38,195 nt of DNA. Origin: a bacterium (GTDB lineage Bacteria; CSSED10-310; JAJRTK01). Under the pieces are notes generated by a model, which saw nothing but the letters and a program-made list of their open reading frames with translations, had not been told where the DNA came from and made no database searches. The stretch is taken from the NCBI GenBank assembly GCA_024278345.1, contig JAJRTK010000094.1, positions 1 to 38,195 on the forward strand, written 5' to 3'. A program made the translations under genes and the position numbers. This document shows, in pieces, positions 16,814 to 25,167 of the stretch (its first letter is position 1; every line of letters begins with the position of its first letter).

Positions 16814-19066
16814 ATGCTGAACTTCCTCAATTCGAAGAGGCGGCGTTATCTCAAGGAAGCAAAGCGGCTTCGACGCCATGGAAACCAGGTTCGGAGTGGC
16901 GAGTATTATGAGATGGCGGAGGAGTTTGACGAGGCACTCCGCATGTACATAGCCGGACGTCACTTCGTGAAAGCAGGCCAACTGAGTGAGCGAATGGGCA
17001 AGCTGAAGGAGGCGGCCAGCTACTACGAGCATGCAGGTCGCTACACCCAAGCGGCAACTCTATTTGAGGGGCTCGGCGAACCTCAGCGGGCTGCCCAAGC
17101 ACTCCAGCGTGGAGGCCAGCACTTTCGAGCTGGGTTGCTCTTGGAGCGATGTGGTGCCCATGGAGAAGCGGCGCGGTGCTTCGAGCAAGCAGGCAATCTT
17201 TTCAAGGCCGCGAAGTGTTATGTGGCGGCTCGGGCCACCCGACCGGCAGCGAAGCTCTTCAAGTCGATTCTGCGGCAATTGGCCGACAAAGAGCTTGAGC
17301 TCGACGCTTCAGCAACCCGGGAGTTTTTCTTGGAGGCGGCGAATTGCTTTGAACGAGCCAAGGACTTTCCCGCCGCGGCTGAGACTTACAGAAGCGCCGG
17401 TCATTACGTCCGCGCGGCCGAGGCTTATCTCCGGCTGCAGATGCCGAAGGAGGCCGCGGAGATGTTCTTTCAGGCGGAGGAATACACCAAAGGTCTGACC
17501 TTGGTGGAGAATTACGGTCTTACGGATTTCAATCTTTCAGAGTTCGCGATCGCGATGATCCATGGGGGAAAATATCTGGAGGGCGCAAGGATATTCGAGA
17601 GGGCTGGCATGGCAGTCGCTGCTGCTGACGCCTATCAACGTGGTGGAGAGTTTGAAAAGGCCGCGACTCTTTATCTCGAAGGTGGAGATCCCGCAAGTGC
17701 CGCGCGAGTTTACCGGAGAGCAGGGATGCATGCCGCCGCGGCCTGTGCGTTTGTCGAAGCCAACCTTGTGGAGAATGCCGCTCAATCCTATGTCGAAGCT
17801 GGGGACAAGGAAAACGCAGCCAAACTCCTTGCCCAACTTGGGCGCCACTACGAAGCTGGAAACTTGTTGTTGGATCTGGGCCAGAAGGAGCAAGCCTTGA
17901 GTCAGCTCCAAAAAGTCCTGCCGAGCAGCGAACACTATCTGGACGCATCGGACAAGGTGGGCCAGCTCTTTCTGGACAAGGATCTTCCACTGGTTGCTCT
18001 GGACAAATATCGTGCAGTCCTGAACGGTCGTACTCTCTCGACGCAAACTCGATCACTCTACTTTCATTTTGCCGTAGCGATGGAACAGAGCGGTCACGAA
18101 GCCAGCGCGCTGCCCATTTATCAGAAGATCGCCTCGGATGACTTCAGTTTTCGCGATGTAGCCGACCGCGTACAAAGGCTACAATCCATGTCCATGGGGA
18201 CCATCACGAACCGTGGTTTTCGGGGAGATAGCCGCCCCAGGATGATGACTGCGCGCGGAGTGCAGATCGATGAACTCTTCGTCGGACGGTACGAGATCCT
18301 GGAGCGACTAGGCGGCGGAGGAATGGGAGACGTTTACAAAGCACGAGATGTGGAGCTCGACGAGATTATTGCCCTGAAGCTACTTCGCGACCCAGATCCT
18401 ACAACGATTCAGCGGCTCAAGCGCGAGATAAAAATCACTCGCAAGCTTGCCCACTCGAACATTGTCCGTCTTTTTCATTTCGCGGAGCATGAAGGAATTC
18501 ACTACCTGTCCATGGAATACGTTGAAGGCAAAACACTGAAGAACCTCGTCCTGGAGCGGGGAGCGTTTTCGAGTATCGAAGCGGTCCACATCGTCGCCCA
18601 GATCGCTCGAGCACTGGAGGCTGCCCATCACATCGGCGTCATTCATCGAGACGTCAAGCCTCACAACATTCTGCTCACGGGCCATGATCTGGTAAAAGTT
18701 CTCGACTTCGGAATCGCCTGCGTGCTCAATGAAAGCAGTTCACTGACCCGCGAAGGTGAAGTTATCGGCACGCCGGAGTACATGTCCCCGGAACAGATCT
18801 GTTCTAAACCTGTGGATGCACGGTCGGATCTCTATTCTTTAGGAATCGTCGCCTTCGAGCTTGTCACGGGGATGGTCCCATTTCACGCTGATACTCCAGT
18901 TACGACAGCGCTTCAACATCTCAAGCTTCGACCACCAAAACCAAGTTCCGTGTACCCGCTCGTTCCGGAAGAAATCGACGAAATGATCCTCAAGCTCTTG
19001 AACAAGAGACCAGAGGAACGCTATCCCAGTGCTCGAGAACTGCTCGTTGACTTGATGCGCTTGTAG
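16814..19066 (+). CDS. Ser/Thr protein kinase with long N-terminal TPR-like region
   Basis: Residues ~1-455 are a helical solenoid of TPR-like repeats, alternating motifs such as AASYYEHAGRYTQAATLFE and AADAYQRGGEFEKAATLYLE. Residues ~492-750 are a complete Hanks-type kinase: glycine loop RLGGGGMGDV, ATP-binding Lys522, catalytic loop HRDVKPHNIL (Asp613), DFG (631-633) and GTPEYMSPEQ. No membrane segment is visible, so it is probably cytosolic. Many bacterial Hanks kinases put the catalytic domain first; here it is last. All catalytic residues are present, so it should be active. The next gene on the same strand is another TPR protein, 169 bp downstream. A PP2C phosphatase that could oppose it is encoded ~9 kb away. 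Confidence 0.93.
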   Translation: MLNFLNSKRRRYLKEAKRLRRHGNQVRSGEYYEMAEEFDEALRMYIAGRHFVKAGQLSERMGKLKEAASYYEHAGRYTQAATLFEGLGEPQRAAQALQRGGQHFRAGLLLERCGAHGEAARCFEQAGNLFKAAKCYVAARATRPAAKLFKSILRQLADKELELDASATREFFLEAANCFERAKDFPAAAETYRSAGHYVRAAEAYLRLQMPKEAAEMFFQAEEYTKGLTLVENYGLTDFNLSEFAIAMIHGGKYLEGARIFERAGMAVAAADAYQRGGEFEKAATLYLEGGDPASAARVYRRAGMHAAAACAFVEANLVENAAQSYVEAGDKENAAKLLAQLGRHYEAGNLLLDLGQKEQALSQLQKVLPSSEHYLDASDKVGQLFLDKDLPLVALDKYRAVLNGRTLSTQTRSLYFHFAVAMEQSGHEASALPIYQKIASDDFSFRDVADRVQRLQSMSMGTITNRGFRGDSRPRMMTARGVQIDELFVGRYEILERLGGGGMGDVYKARDVELDEIIALKLLRDPDPTTIQRLKREIKITRKLAHSNIVRLFHFAEHEGIHYLSMEYVEGKTLKNLVLERGAFSSIEAVHIVAQIARALEAAHHIGVIHRDVKPHNILLTGHDLVKVLDFGIACVLNESSSLTREGEVIGTPEYMSPEQICSKPVDARSDLYSLGIVAFELVTGMVPFHADTPVTTALQHLKLRPPKPSSVYPLVPEEIDEMILKLLNKRPEERYPSARELLVDLMRL

Positions 19067-19235
19067 ATCGTCCGAACCCTGTGGACAACTGCCTTGACTC
19101 GAAGCTTGACAAACGACCCGCGGATTGCTTGGCTCCGGAAAGAGCTTGACTGTTCCGAGTACCCGACGAGTGCCGGGTGGGTATAGAGACGATGAGCCCA
19201 CAAGGAGCGCAGCTCAACTTGAAGTGGCGGAAACG

Positions 19236-22200
19236 ATGACAACTGCTTCGAAGACGACAACCCCACAGGGACGTCCCTTTTGCCCCAGCACTTCCGGCAA
19301 TGCGGGATTCAATTCGATGGGGGATGATGCCCCCCAAGATCCGCTGGACTGGACAGAATCCGACGCCGCCAGCTTCTTGTTTGACAAGAAAGAGGGACCT
19401 CGCTACCTGCGGATGCGGCTCCATGAAGAGCTGGCGAGATTCCGCCGGACGGCACGCCCGGTATCCTTGCTTTTCGTCAAGCTGCGTTCCCCATTGGATG
19501 TAGCCGACGGGCAGGTTGTCTCGTCACTCGTTCGCTGTTGCGATCTCGTGACGCGATGGGCCGAAGATGTATTCGCGGTGGTGCTGACCGAGACCGACGG
19601 GGCCACGGCGGCGGAAGTGGCTGAACGCTTGATCGAACGCCTCCGAAGACGGCACGCCAACCCGGAAAATCTCTTGCGCATGGGGCGCGCCACGGTCACT
19701 GCTGACGACACGCCTGACGGGCTCCTTGACCGGTGTCTCGCCTCACTTCAAGAAGCCTTGGATGCCGATATCCCCGTTCCGGTGCATCAATCTCCGGCGG
19801 CCACAAACGACGACACCATCGGCCACGAAGCTGAGCTTCGCCACCTTGCTCAAGACTTTGAGGAGGCACTCCAGGGGCACCCATGGCTCACGGTACTCCA
19901 GACAGCCCCTTGGCTAGATGCAGAACGTCTGACACTAGCCCACGCTCGCCAGCTTCGGACCCAGTATCGGTGCCGTGTTCTATGCGGGAAGTTAACTTCC
20001 AAGGCACTGCCTGGAACCTATCAAGCAATTGAGGAAGCCCTAACAAAGGAGCTGCTGGCAAGTTCTTATTTGTTTAGGGAACTCCGGGAAGAGCTGACGG
20101 CAGACGAGTTGGGGCTACTGTCCACACTGTTTCCACTCTGCTCTAGATTGCGGCCAAAGCAGCTCCGCGGTACTTTTGACACCCGGGATCACCTCATGGT
20201 TGGCACGGCCTTGAATCATCTGTTGGCTGTGCTTGCTCAACATTCTCCGCTCCTTTTGGTTCTTGAGAATTTCCACCTGGCTTCGGTGGAAGCATGGGAG
20301 TGCCTGGCGTATCTGGCACGCAACCTTGGTGAAGCAAAGATCCAGATTCTTGTGACCGTTGACTCCAAGGTCAAGCTTGATGGTTGGAGCGCCCTGACCT
20401 TCAACGCCCTGGTTCAAGCCAGAAACTGCAGCCACGTCGAGCTCAAGCCCTTTTCTTTGAAACAGACTGAGCGGGTTTTACGACACCGAATAGGATCCAT
20501 TTCCAGCCCCTTCGTGGGCCGCTTCCACGACCTGAGCGGCGGGAGTCCAAGACTGACTTCCATGATGCTTCGGCTCCTCGATCCCTCTTCTTTGCCCGAA
20601 GAGCCCGCACCCGACACCTTTCTTCCCCATGTGGCCCACATTCTGGATGCGATGCTCCGCTCTTGTCGTTCAAAGGAGCAGCGCGTGCTGCTCTGCGGCG
20701 CAATCCTGGGTTCAGGCTGGTGCGAAGCCGAGCTTGCGGCACTTCTCCAATGGCCCGAGTCCAGTGCGCAGTCAGCGATCGTGACCTTGCTTGAGAAACA
20801 AATCCTCATTCGAAGGCAAGAAGACAAGACATTGTCTTTCATCAACGAGTTGACTCGCGAACGCATCTTGCGGAAGGCAAAACAGGAGGATCGGAAGGCA
20901 CTTCACTTGCGGGCTGCTGACCTGTTGCTGGCCGAGCACCAAGAACCCCCGCCTCTCATCGCGTCCAAGCTTTACCGGCATTTTCGCGAAGCGGGTGATG
21001 AGGAGCGAGCCCACCAATACGCAGTGACCGCCGGTAAGTCGGCAGTGGCGGCCCAAGAATTCAGTTCCGCTCAGAAATACCTCGGCGCCGCAGTCAGCCT
21101 CCGAAACGCAAATCCGTCGTTCGTTGCAGATGGTCGAGCGATGGCGGTGGCTCTTCAGCTTGCGGACGCACAGATCGCCACCGGTGATCTGGAGCCGGCG
21201 CAACAAACTCTCCAGCGCACCCTGGAGACTTCCGACGCCATCCACCACCCGCTGCTTTCGCGGAGGCTGGCCAAGCTACTGGCAATTCAAGGGCGCTACT
21301 GCGAAGCTTTGGAACTCATCGCCAGACTCAAGCCGCTGGCGGTAGACCACCCCCTTGAGCAAGCCGCCCTCTTGGCGGATGAAAGCCACATTTTGCGCCT
21401 TTTGGGCCGATACACTTCGTCCTTGGTCGCGGCTTTCAAGAGCCTCCAGCTCCTGGAGGATGGGGCAAGCCATAGCCTGCCGGCCATGTGCAACATGGCT
21501 GCCGTATCGTTGGCTTTGGGCCGTCTCGAACGGGCATTGGCCCAGTTCCAGCGGATTCTTAGCCTTGCGGAGCAGGTGGAAGAGGATACAGTCGTAAGCT
21601 TCACACTGGCTTATCAGGCGATCGCGCAGCGACGACTGAGCCAAACAACTGCCGCAAGGCAACAACTCCAATCACTTCTAGAGGAACAGGATTCGCCCAT
21701 GCTCCCGGAGCTCGAGGCGCTCCTCCTGAGCCATCTTCTCGATCTCGATCTCGAGACGAACAACACCGAGACCTGTCCCTCAATGGCCTCGAGGCTAACC
21801 ATGTTGCTCGACCGGATAAGCCACCGGCAGGCAATCGGCGCAAGACTTGCTCTCAGCCAGTGGGAGCTATCGCAAGAACGCCGGGAACAAGCCTTCCAAC
21901 TTGCTCGAAGCGCGTTGCAGCAGGCAGAAGATGCCGGAGACCGTCTCTCCATGGGCCAGGCACTCTTCAAACTTGGTGAAATGGGGCGCCACCAGCAAGG
22001 AGATGCGGAGCAAAGCCGGAAACTGGTGGTACGGGCGATCCGCATCCTGGGTGAAGCTGCTCCCTACCACCAAACCCAGGCTAGGTTGCTCCTTTGCGAA
22101 ATGCTTTTGGAAGCCGGAGACGCACCTGGAGCGTCGCGGGAACTTTTGCAGGTGCGGCGAAGTTTCGAACAACTCAAGTTGCCGCTCCCCTACGAACGAC

Positions 22201-22292
22201 TCAAGGGGTTTAGGATTCGCCTGACCCGCCTCGTTTCTTCCAAAACCTCTGGCGAGGGTACCCCGGTCGATCCGCCGGTCCCGGAGGCATAA
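19236..22292 (+). CDS. TPR protein with degenerate GGDEF-like and STAND-ATPase-like domains
   Basis: Residues ~56-176 follow the outline of a GGDEF domain (RYLRMRLHEELARFRR, SLLFVKL, RWAEDVFAVVLTET, DGLLDRCLASLQEAL). However, the GGDEF signature is reduced to WAEDVF and the metal-binding Asp in the first strand is absent. Residues ~200-560 resemble the ATPase core of STAND/AAA_16 proteins. The Walker A position reads TVLQTAPWLDAERL with no GxxGxGK, and the Walker B-like strand is LLLVLENFHLAS rather than LLLLDDLHWAD. The remaining ~400 residues are TPR-like helices ending in a Pro/Glu tail. Probably a catalytically dead scaffold or sensor. The ATG at 19236 is preferred; an upstream TTG at 19125 is open in frame. 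It probably shares the kinase transcript. Confidence 0.8.
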   Translation: MTTASKTTTPQGRPFCPSTSGNAGFNSMGDDAPQDPLDWTESDAASFLFDKKEGPRYLRMRLHEELARFRRTARPVSLLFVKLRSPLDVADGQVVSSLVRCCDLVTRWAEDVFAVVLTETDGATAAEVAERLIERLRRRHANPENLLRMGRATVTADDTPDGLLDRCLASLQEALDADIPVPVHQSPAATNDDTIGHEAELRHLAQDFEEALQGHPWLTVLQTAPWLDAERLTLAHARQLRTQYRCRVLCGKLTSKALPGTYQAIEEALTKELLASSYLFRELREELTADELGLLSTLFPLCSRLRPKQLRGTFDTRDHLMVGTALNHLLAVLAQHSPLLLVLENFHLASVEAWECLAYLARNLGEAKIQILVTVDSKVKLDGWSALTFNALVQARNCSHVELKPFSLKQTERVLRHRIGSISSPFVGRFHDLSGGSPRLTSMMLRLLDPSSLPEEPAPDTFLPHVAHILDAMLRSCRSKEQRVLLCGAILGSGWCEAELAALLQWPESSAQSAIVTLLEKQILIRRQEDKTLSFINELTRERILRKAKQEDRKALHLRAADLLLAEHQEPPPLIASKLYRHFREAGDEERAHQYAVTAGKSAVAAQEFSSAQKYLGAAVSLRNANPSFVADGRAMAVALQLADAQIATGDLEPAQQTLQRTLETSDAIHHPLLSRRLAKLLAIQGRYCEALELIARLKPLAVDHPLEQAALLADESHILRLLGRYTSSLVAAFKSLQLLEDGASHSLPAMCNMAAVSLALGRLERALAQFQRILSLAEQVEEDTVVSFTLAYQAIAQRRLSQTTAARQQLQSLLEEQDSPMLPELEALLLSHLLDLDLETNNTETCPSMASRLTMLLDRISHRQAIGARLALSQWELSQERREQAFQLARSALQQAEDAGDRLSMGQALFKLGEMGRHQQGDAEQSRKLVVRAIRILGEAAPYHQTQARLLLCEMLLEAGDAPGASRELLQVRRSFEQLKLPLPYERLKGFRIRLTRLVSSKTSGEGTPVDPPVPEA

Positions 22293-22364
22293 GGTTGTGT
22301 GATCCGAGGGCGGTAAACCCTGCCCGTGGGCGAAGAAAGGCGAGTGGGGGGAACCGCGCGTAAG

Positions 22365-22402
22365 GCGAGTGGCGGCGGACGGATTGCCGTCGCCGCGAGC
22401 GG
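22365..22402 (+). repeat. 38-bp GC-rich palindromic element, copy 3
   Basis: It begins GCGAGTGGCGGCGG and ends GAGCGG, with an imperfect stem around its centre (CGGCGGACGGA / TGCCGTCGCCG). It is the closest relative of the copy at 7251. A shorter piece, GGCGAGTGG, also occurs just upstream at 22339. Confidence 0.6.
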
Positions 22403-22480
22403 AAGTCAACCCAAAGAAAAGAAAGTGATTTGCTCGAGTTGTGCTCTGCCGGAGTCCCACCACCGAAACTTACCCCATGG

Positions 22481-22547
22481 CGGATTTCCTCATCCTTGCC
22501 AGGATCGGCCTCAGCCCGCCTCGTGATGATCCGTGAAGAGATCCCGG
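22481..22547 (+). repeat. Fragment of the inverted-repeat element (right end)
   Basis: The segment with CCTTG near 22494, CGCCTCGTGATGATCCGTGA (22518-22537) and the end AGAGATCCCGG matches the right end of the copy at 30718-30956, where CGCCTCGTGACGATCCGTGA is followed by TGAGAGTTCCGGG. I could not find its left end, so it may be truncated. Confidence 0.5.
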
Positions 22548-22564
22548 TTGACAGCAGGGAGGCT

Positions 22565-23662
22565 CTAGGCAAGAAGCATCGCTCGTTCTACTTGCGTCCG
22601 GTCGTCGGCATAATAGAGAGCATCGCTCCAACGAATCGTGTCCATCCTGGCCAATCTGATGAGCTGTTCATCGATAGTACTGTCGCGTTTTTCATGGGAA
22701 TACTGCCATTTTTCGGCAGATTCAGGCTCCACGATCATCCGCTCCAGCCAGGCCTCTCGTTGGTAAAGATCCGCCACGAGCACCTGCCCGTTGCCATCGA
22801 GCCTGGGAACCAAAAACTGTACGAGCAGAAGCCTAAGTTGGCGGGCGAAACGCTCCCTGAACGCGGTTTTGGAAGAGGCTGCCCGCTCCACGAACCCGTC
22901 GATGGCCGCCGCCAGGTTTGGCGCCGCCGTCGAAACAATCACCCGATGGCCAGCCTCGGCAAGCCGCAAGAGGGACTCAACGGACTCGCCATCTTCGGGA
23001 GCCTCTGTGACCACGACATCGACATCCATCCTCATAGCATCGCACAATCCCTTTGCCTGGGATGGTACATCGCGCCCAACCTCAATTTGATCGATGAGGG
23101 ACCTGGCGGAACCATGAACGTATTCTATAGGGTCTTCCACGCAAAGGATGTGATAGGACTGACGACGGTTCAGAAAATCGACCATCGCCGCTATGGTGCT
23201 ACTTTTCCCGTGCCCGGCGGGCGCAGCGACCAGCACGATCCCAGACCGCAAAAGCTCTAAGCAACCGAGAGCCAGCGGCAGTTTCAGACTAGAGAAGGTC
23301 GGTGACTGAGCCGAAACCGGCCAAAGTAGAATTTCGTAACTACCTCGTTGCCGAAAGATCCGAAACCGAAGCCGTCCGAGAACATCGTTGGCAAGAGATC
23401 CTTCAAGGACGTTCGAGCTTTCCAAACGATCAAATTGCGACGGATTGAGAAGCTTGGCCACGGCAGCTTCGGAGTCTTTTTTGGCGATACGCGCCCCCTG
23501 CATCGGCTTCAAGCCATCCGCCATACGCACCCGGGGGGGAGTTCCCACCTTGAGGTGTAGGCATTCGCCTCCCTGTTTCCGGACTTCGTCCAAGAGTCCC
23601 ACAATCCAGGGAACCACCGGCCCAGAAGAATCCCTTTTCCCCGAAGAATCTCTACCGCTCAC
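22565..23662 (-). CDS. PilT/GspE-family ATPase, divergent (second of a pair)
   Basis: A 365-residue relative of the type IV pilus retraction ATPase PilT. The N-terminal PAS-like part includes GGECLHLKVGTPPRVRMADG. Walker A is APAGHGKSS (Lys153 kept) and the Asp box CVEDPIEYVHG is nearly canonical. The Walker B area is RMDVDVVVTE, keeping Glu220. The usual His-box segment GHLVFGTLHTNSA is altered to GHRVIVSTAAPNLAA, so the HTNSA motif is lost. It may still bind ATP, but retraction-motor activity is uncertain. The GTG start overlaps the stop of the preceding gene by 4 bp (GTGA), so the pair is translationally coupled. No pilin or pilus-assembly genes lie in the window. Confidence 0.88.
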   Translation of the reverse strand: MSGRDSSGKRDSSGPVVPWIVGLLDEVRKQGGECLHLKVGTPPRVRMADGLKPMQGARIAKKDSEAAVAKLLNPSQFDRLESSNVLEGSLANDVLGRLRFRIFRQRGSYEILLWPVSAQSPTFSSLKLPLALGCLELLRSGIVLVAAPAGHGKSSTIAAMVDFLNRRQSYHILCVEDPIEYVHGSARSLIDQIEVGRDVPSQAKGLCDAMRMDVDVVVTEAPEDGESVESLLRLAEAGHRVIVSTAAPNLAAAIDGFVERAASSKTAFRERFARQLRLLLVQFLVPRLDGNGQVLVADLYQREAWLERMIVEPESAEKWQYSHEKRDSTIDEQLIRLARMDTIRWSDALYYADDRTQVERAMLLA

Positions 23663-24729
23663 GCACTTTCCTCCTCTTCAGCGGAGTAGATCTCAAACTG
23701 CCTTTTCTGGAAAGCATGCTCCAGCGCAGTTTTCCTGGAGATTCTGCCGGCGCTCAACATTTCCTCAAGATGGGCGTCGAACGAAAGCATTCCCTCCCTG
23801 GGATCTCCAATTCTGACCAGTTTTCCCAGATCGTAGAACTCTCCGCTAGCAATCGCCGACCGGGTGGCATTGGTTGCTATCAGGATCTCACAATTCGGTT
23901 CCAACCTTGAGAGTCCTCCGGGAATCAAACGCTGGCAAGCGACAGCCTTGAGCTGACGAGCCAAGCTTTCCTGCAACGCCGGCCGCTTGGAGCCGGAAAC
24001 CTGAGCAAGGAGCCTGCCGAGCACGAGTTCTGGTGTCGATCCACCGCCCCCTGCCAGCACCAAGATCCCCAGTTCAGCAGCTTCGAGCGCCACACGAATG
24101 ACGACTTCCCCCGAAATTTGTGAAAGCACGATGACATCTACGTCCGAACGTACTGCCGTCTCCAAGGCACTTTCCCAGGACGCTGCATCGTTGAAAACCT
24201 CGACTTGGCTGATGGAGGCCCTCTCGTCCCGGTAGAGATGCTCGATGGGCTCCTCAATCACCACAACATGGACCGACCTGCTCAAGTTGATCGTCTGAGC
24301 CATGGCGGCAAGTGTCGTGGAACGACCGCTTCCCGACTCTCCGCCAATCAGAATGACGCCCCGTTCGGCTCCGCACAGTGCTTCGTAGGGCGGTGGAAGG
24401 CGTAGGTCCGAAAGCAGGGGTATGCGCGGCGGGATCACCCGCAACACTAAAGCCCACTCTGACTGGACCAAGAAGAGATGGGCGCGAAAGCGACATTCTT
24501 CATCCAACGCGAACGACGTATCCGACACCCTTCGGCGATGACCTTCCTGTAACTCGTCCACGAGGTCGTTGAGCTCTCCGGAGCCGATGGATCGCCGCCC
24601 CACGGACAATAGGCGACCGTCCTTTCGCATAAAAGGTACAAATCCAGCGCGGAGATGGATGTCGGATGCCCCGGCGGACGCAAGGTTGTGCAGAAGCCGC
24701 TTCAATTCTTTCAAAGAGTTACGCGCCAA
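23659..24729 (-). CDS. PilT/GspE-family ATPase with altered Walker motifs (first of a pair)
   Basis: A 356-residue PilT-like protein. The N-terminal domain is recognisable (ASDIHLRAGFVPFMRKDGRL, the PilT SDIHL signature). Walker A reads GGESGSGRSTT, with arginine replacing the nucleotide-binding lysine. The Asp box is VVIEEPIEHLY, and the Walker B region VDVIVLSQISGE lacks the usual GExRD. The His box is replaced by LGILVLAGGGGSTPE. Hydrolysis is therefore doubtful, and it may act as a regulatory partner for the ATPase encoded by the overlapping downstream gene. The TTG at 24729 has GGGAG 7 nt upstream; a TTG at 24747 is the alternative. Confidence 0.85.
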   Translation of the reverse strand: MARNSLKELKRLLHNLASAGASDIHLRAGFVPFMRKDGRLLSVGRRSIGSGELNDLVDELQEGHRRRVSDTSFALDEECRFRAHLFLVQSEWALVLRVIPPRIPLLSDLRLPPPYEALCGAERGVILIGGESGSGRSTTLAAMAQTINLSRSVHVVVIEEPIEHLYRDERASISQVEVFNDAASWESALETAVRSDVDVIVLSQISGEVVIRVALEAAELGILVLAGGGGSTPELVLGRLLAQVSGSKRPALQESLARQLKAVACQRLIPGGLSRLEPNCEILIATNATRSAIASGEFYDLGKLVRIGDPREGMLSFDAHLEEMLSAGRISRKTALEHAFQKRQFEIYSAEEEESA

Positions 24730-25167
24730 CCTGGAACTCCCTCTCAATCCTAGAGCCAGACGGCCCTTCAGTTTGACTTAACCCGAAACTCCCGTCAGGA
24801 ATCTAGCTGGGCATCCAATTCGCCGATGGTTCTCTTCACCCTAGGACATGGCCCTCCGCCAACCTAGCAAAAACAAAAGTCATGATCCACAGACGCCATT
24901 GAACGAGATCGCCTTTGGAACCGCCTCTTGTCGATCTTCAGACGGTTTGGTAGAAACTAGGTGCCAGGGTATCGCATCCTGCGGGATTGACGCAGGGAGA
25001 GTCCATCCCAGGTCATCCTGAAAAGCTCAGGCCCCCCCAAAGAACCTGTTGTGCTCCTTCTTCCTGTTGCGCCACGGCCAGCTTGCGAGAAAGGGATGCG
25101 TGATCCTTCCCGAATTCCGCAACCGCGTAGTGCAACCACCGTGATTCGAGTCTCTTAGGGACGAAAC
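24730..25167. other. Divergent intergenic region upstream of the NtrC-type regulator
   Basis: This 438-bp region separates the PilT-like pair (leftward) from the sigma-54-type regulator (rightward). At 24782 the sequence CCCGAAACTCCCGTCA resembles the left end of the inverted-repeat element, with no matching right end. I see no good -35/-10 pair and no -24/-12 (TGGC-N8-TGC) site. No ORF is supported. Confidence 0.45.

Larger units (their letters stand above)
22293..22564. other. Convergent intergenic region rich in repeats
   Basis: This 272-bp gap between the STAND-like gene and the convergent PilT-like gene contains a 38-bp palindromic element (22365-22402). It also contains a segment (about 22481-22547) matching the right end of the larger inverted-repeat element. 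No ORF or T-run terminator is seen. Confidence 0.5.

Noticed and set aside
22430-23260. 276-codon plus-strand ORF
   Set aside because: Overlaps the well-supported PilT-like gene on the other strand and shows no family features.
24957-25139. tRNA-like GATTCGAGTC sequence and small ORF upstream of the NtrC-type gene
   Set aside because: The T-loop-like string has no matching acceptor or anticodon stems, and the ORF has no ribosome site.
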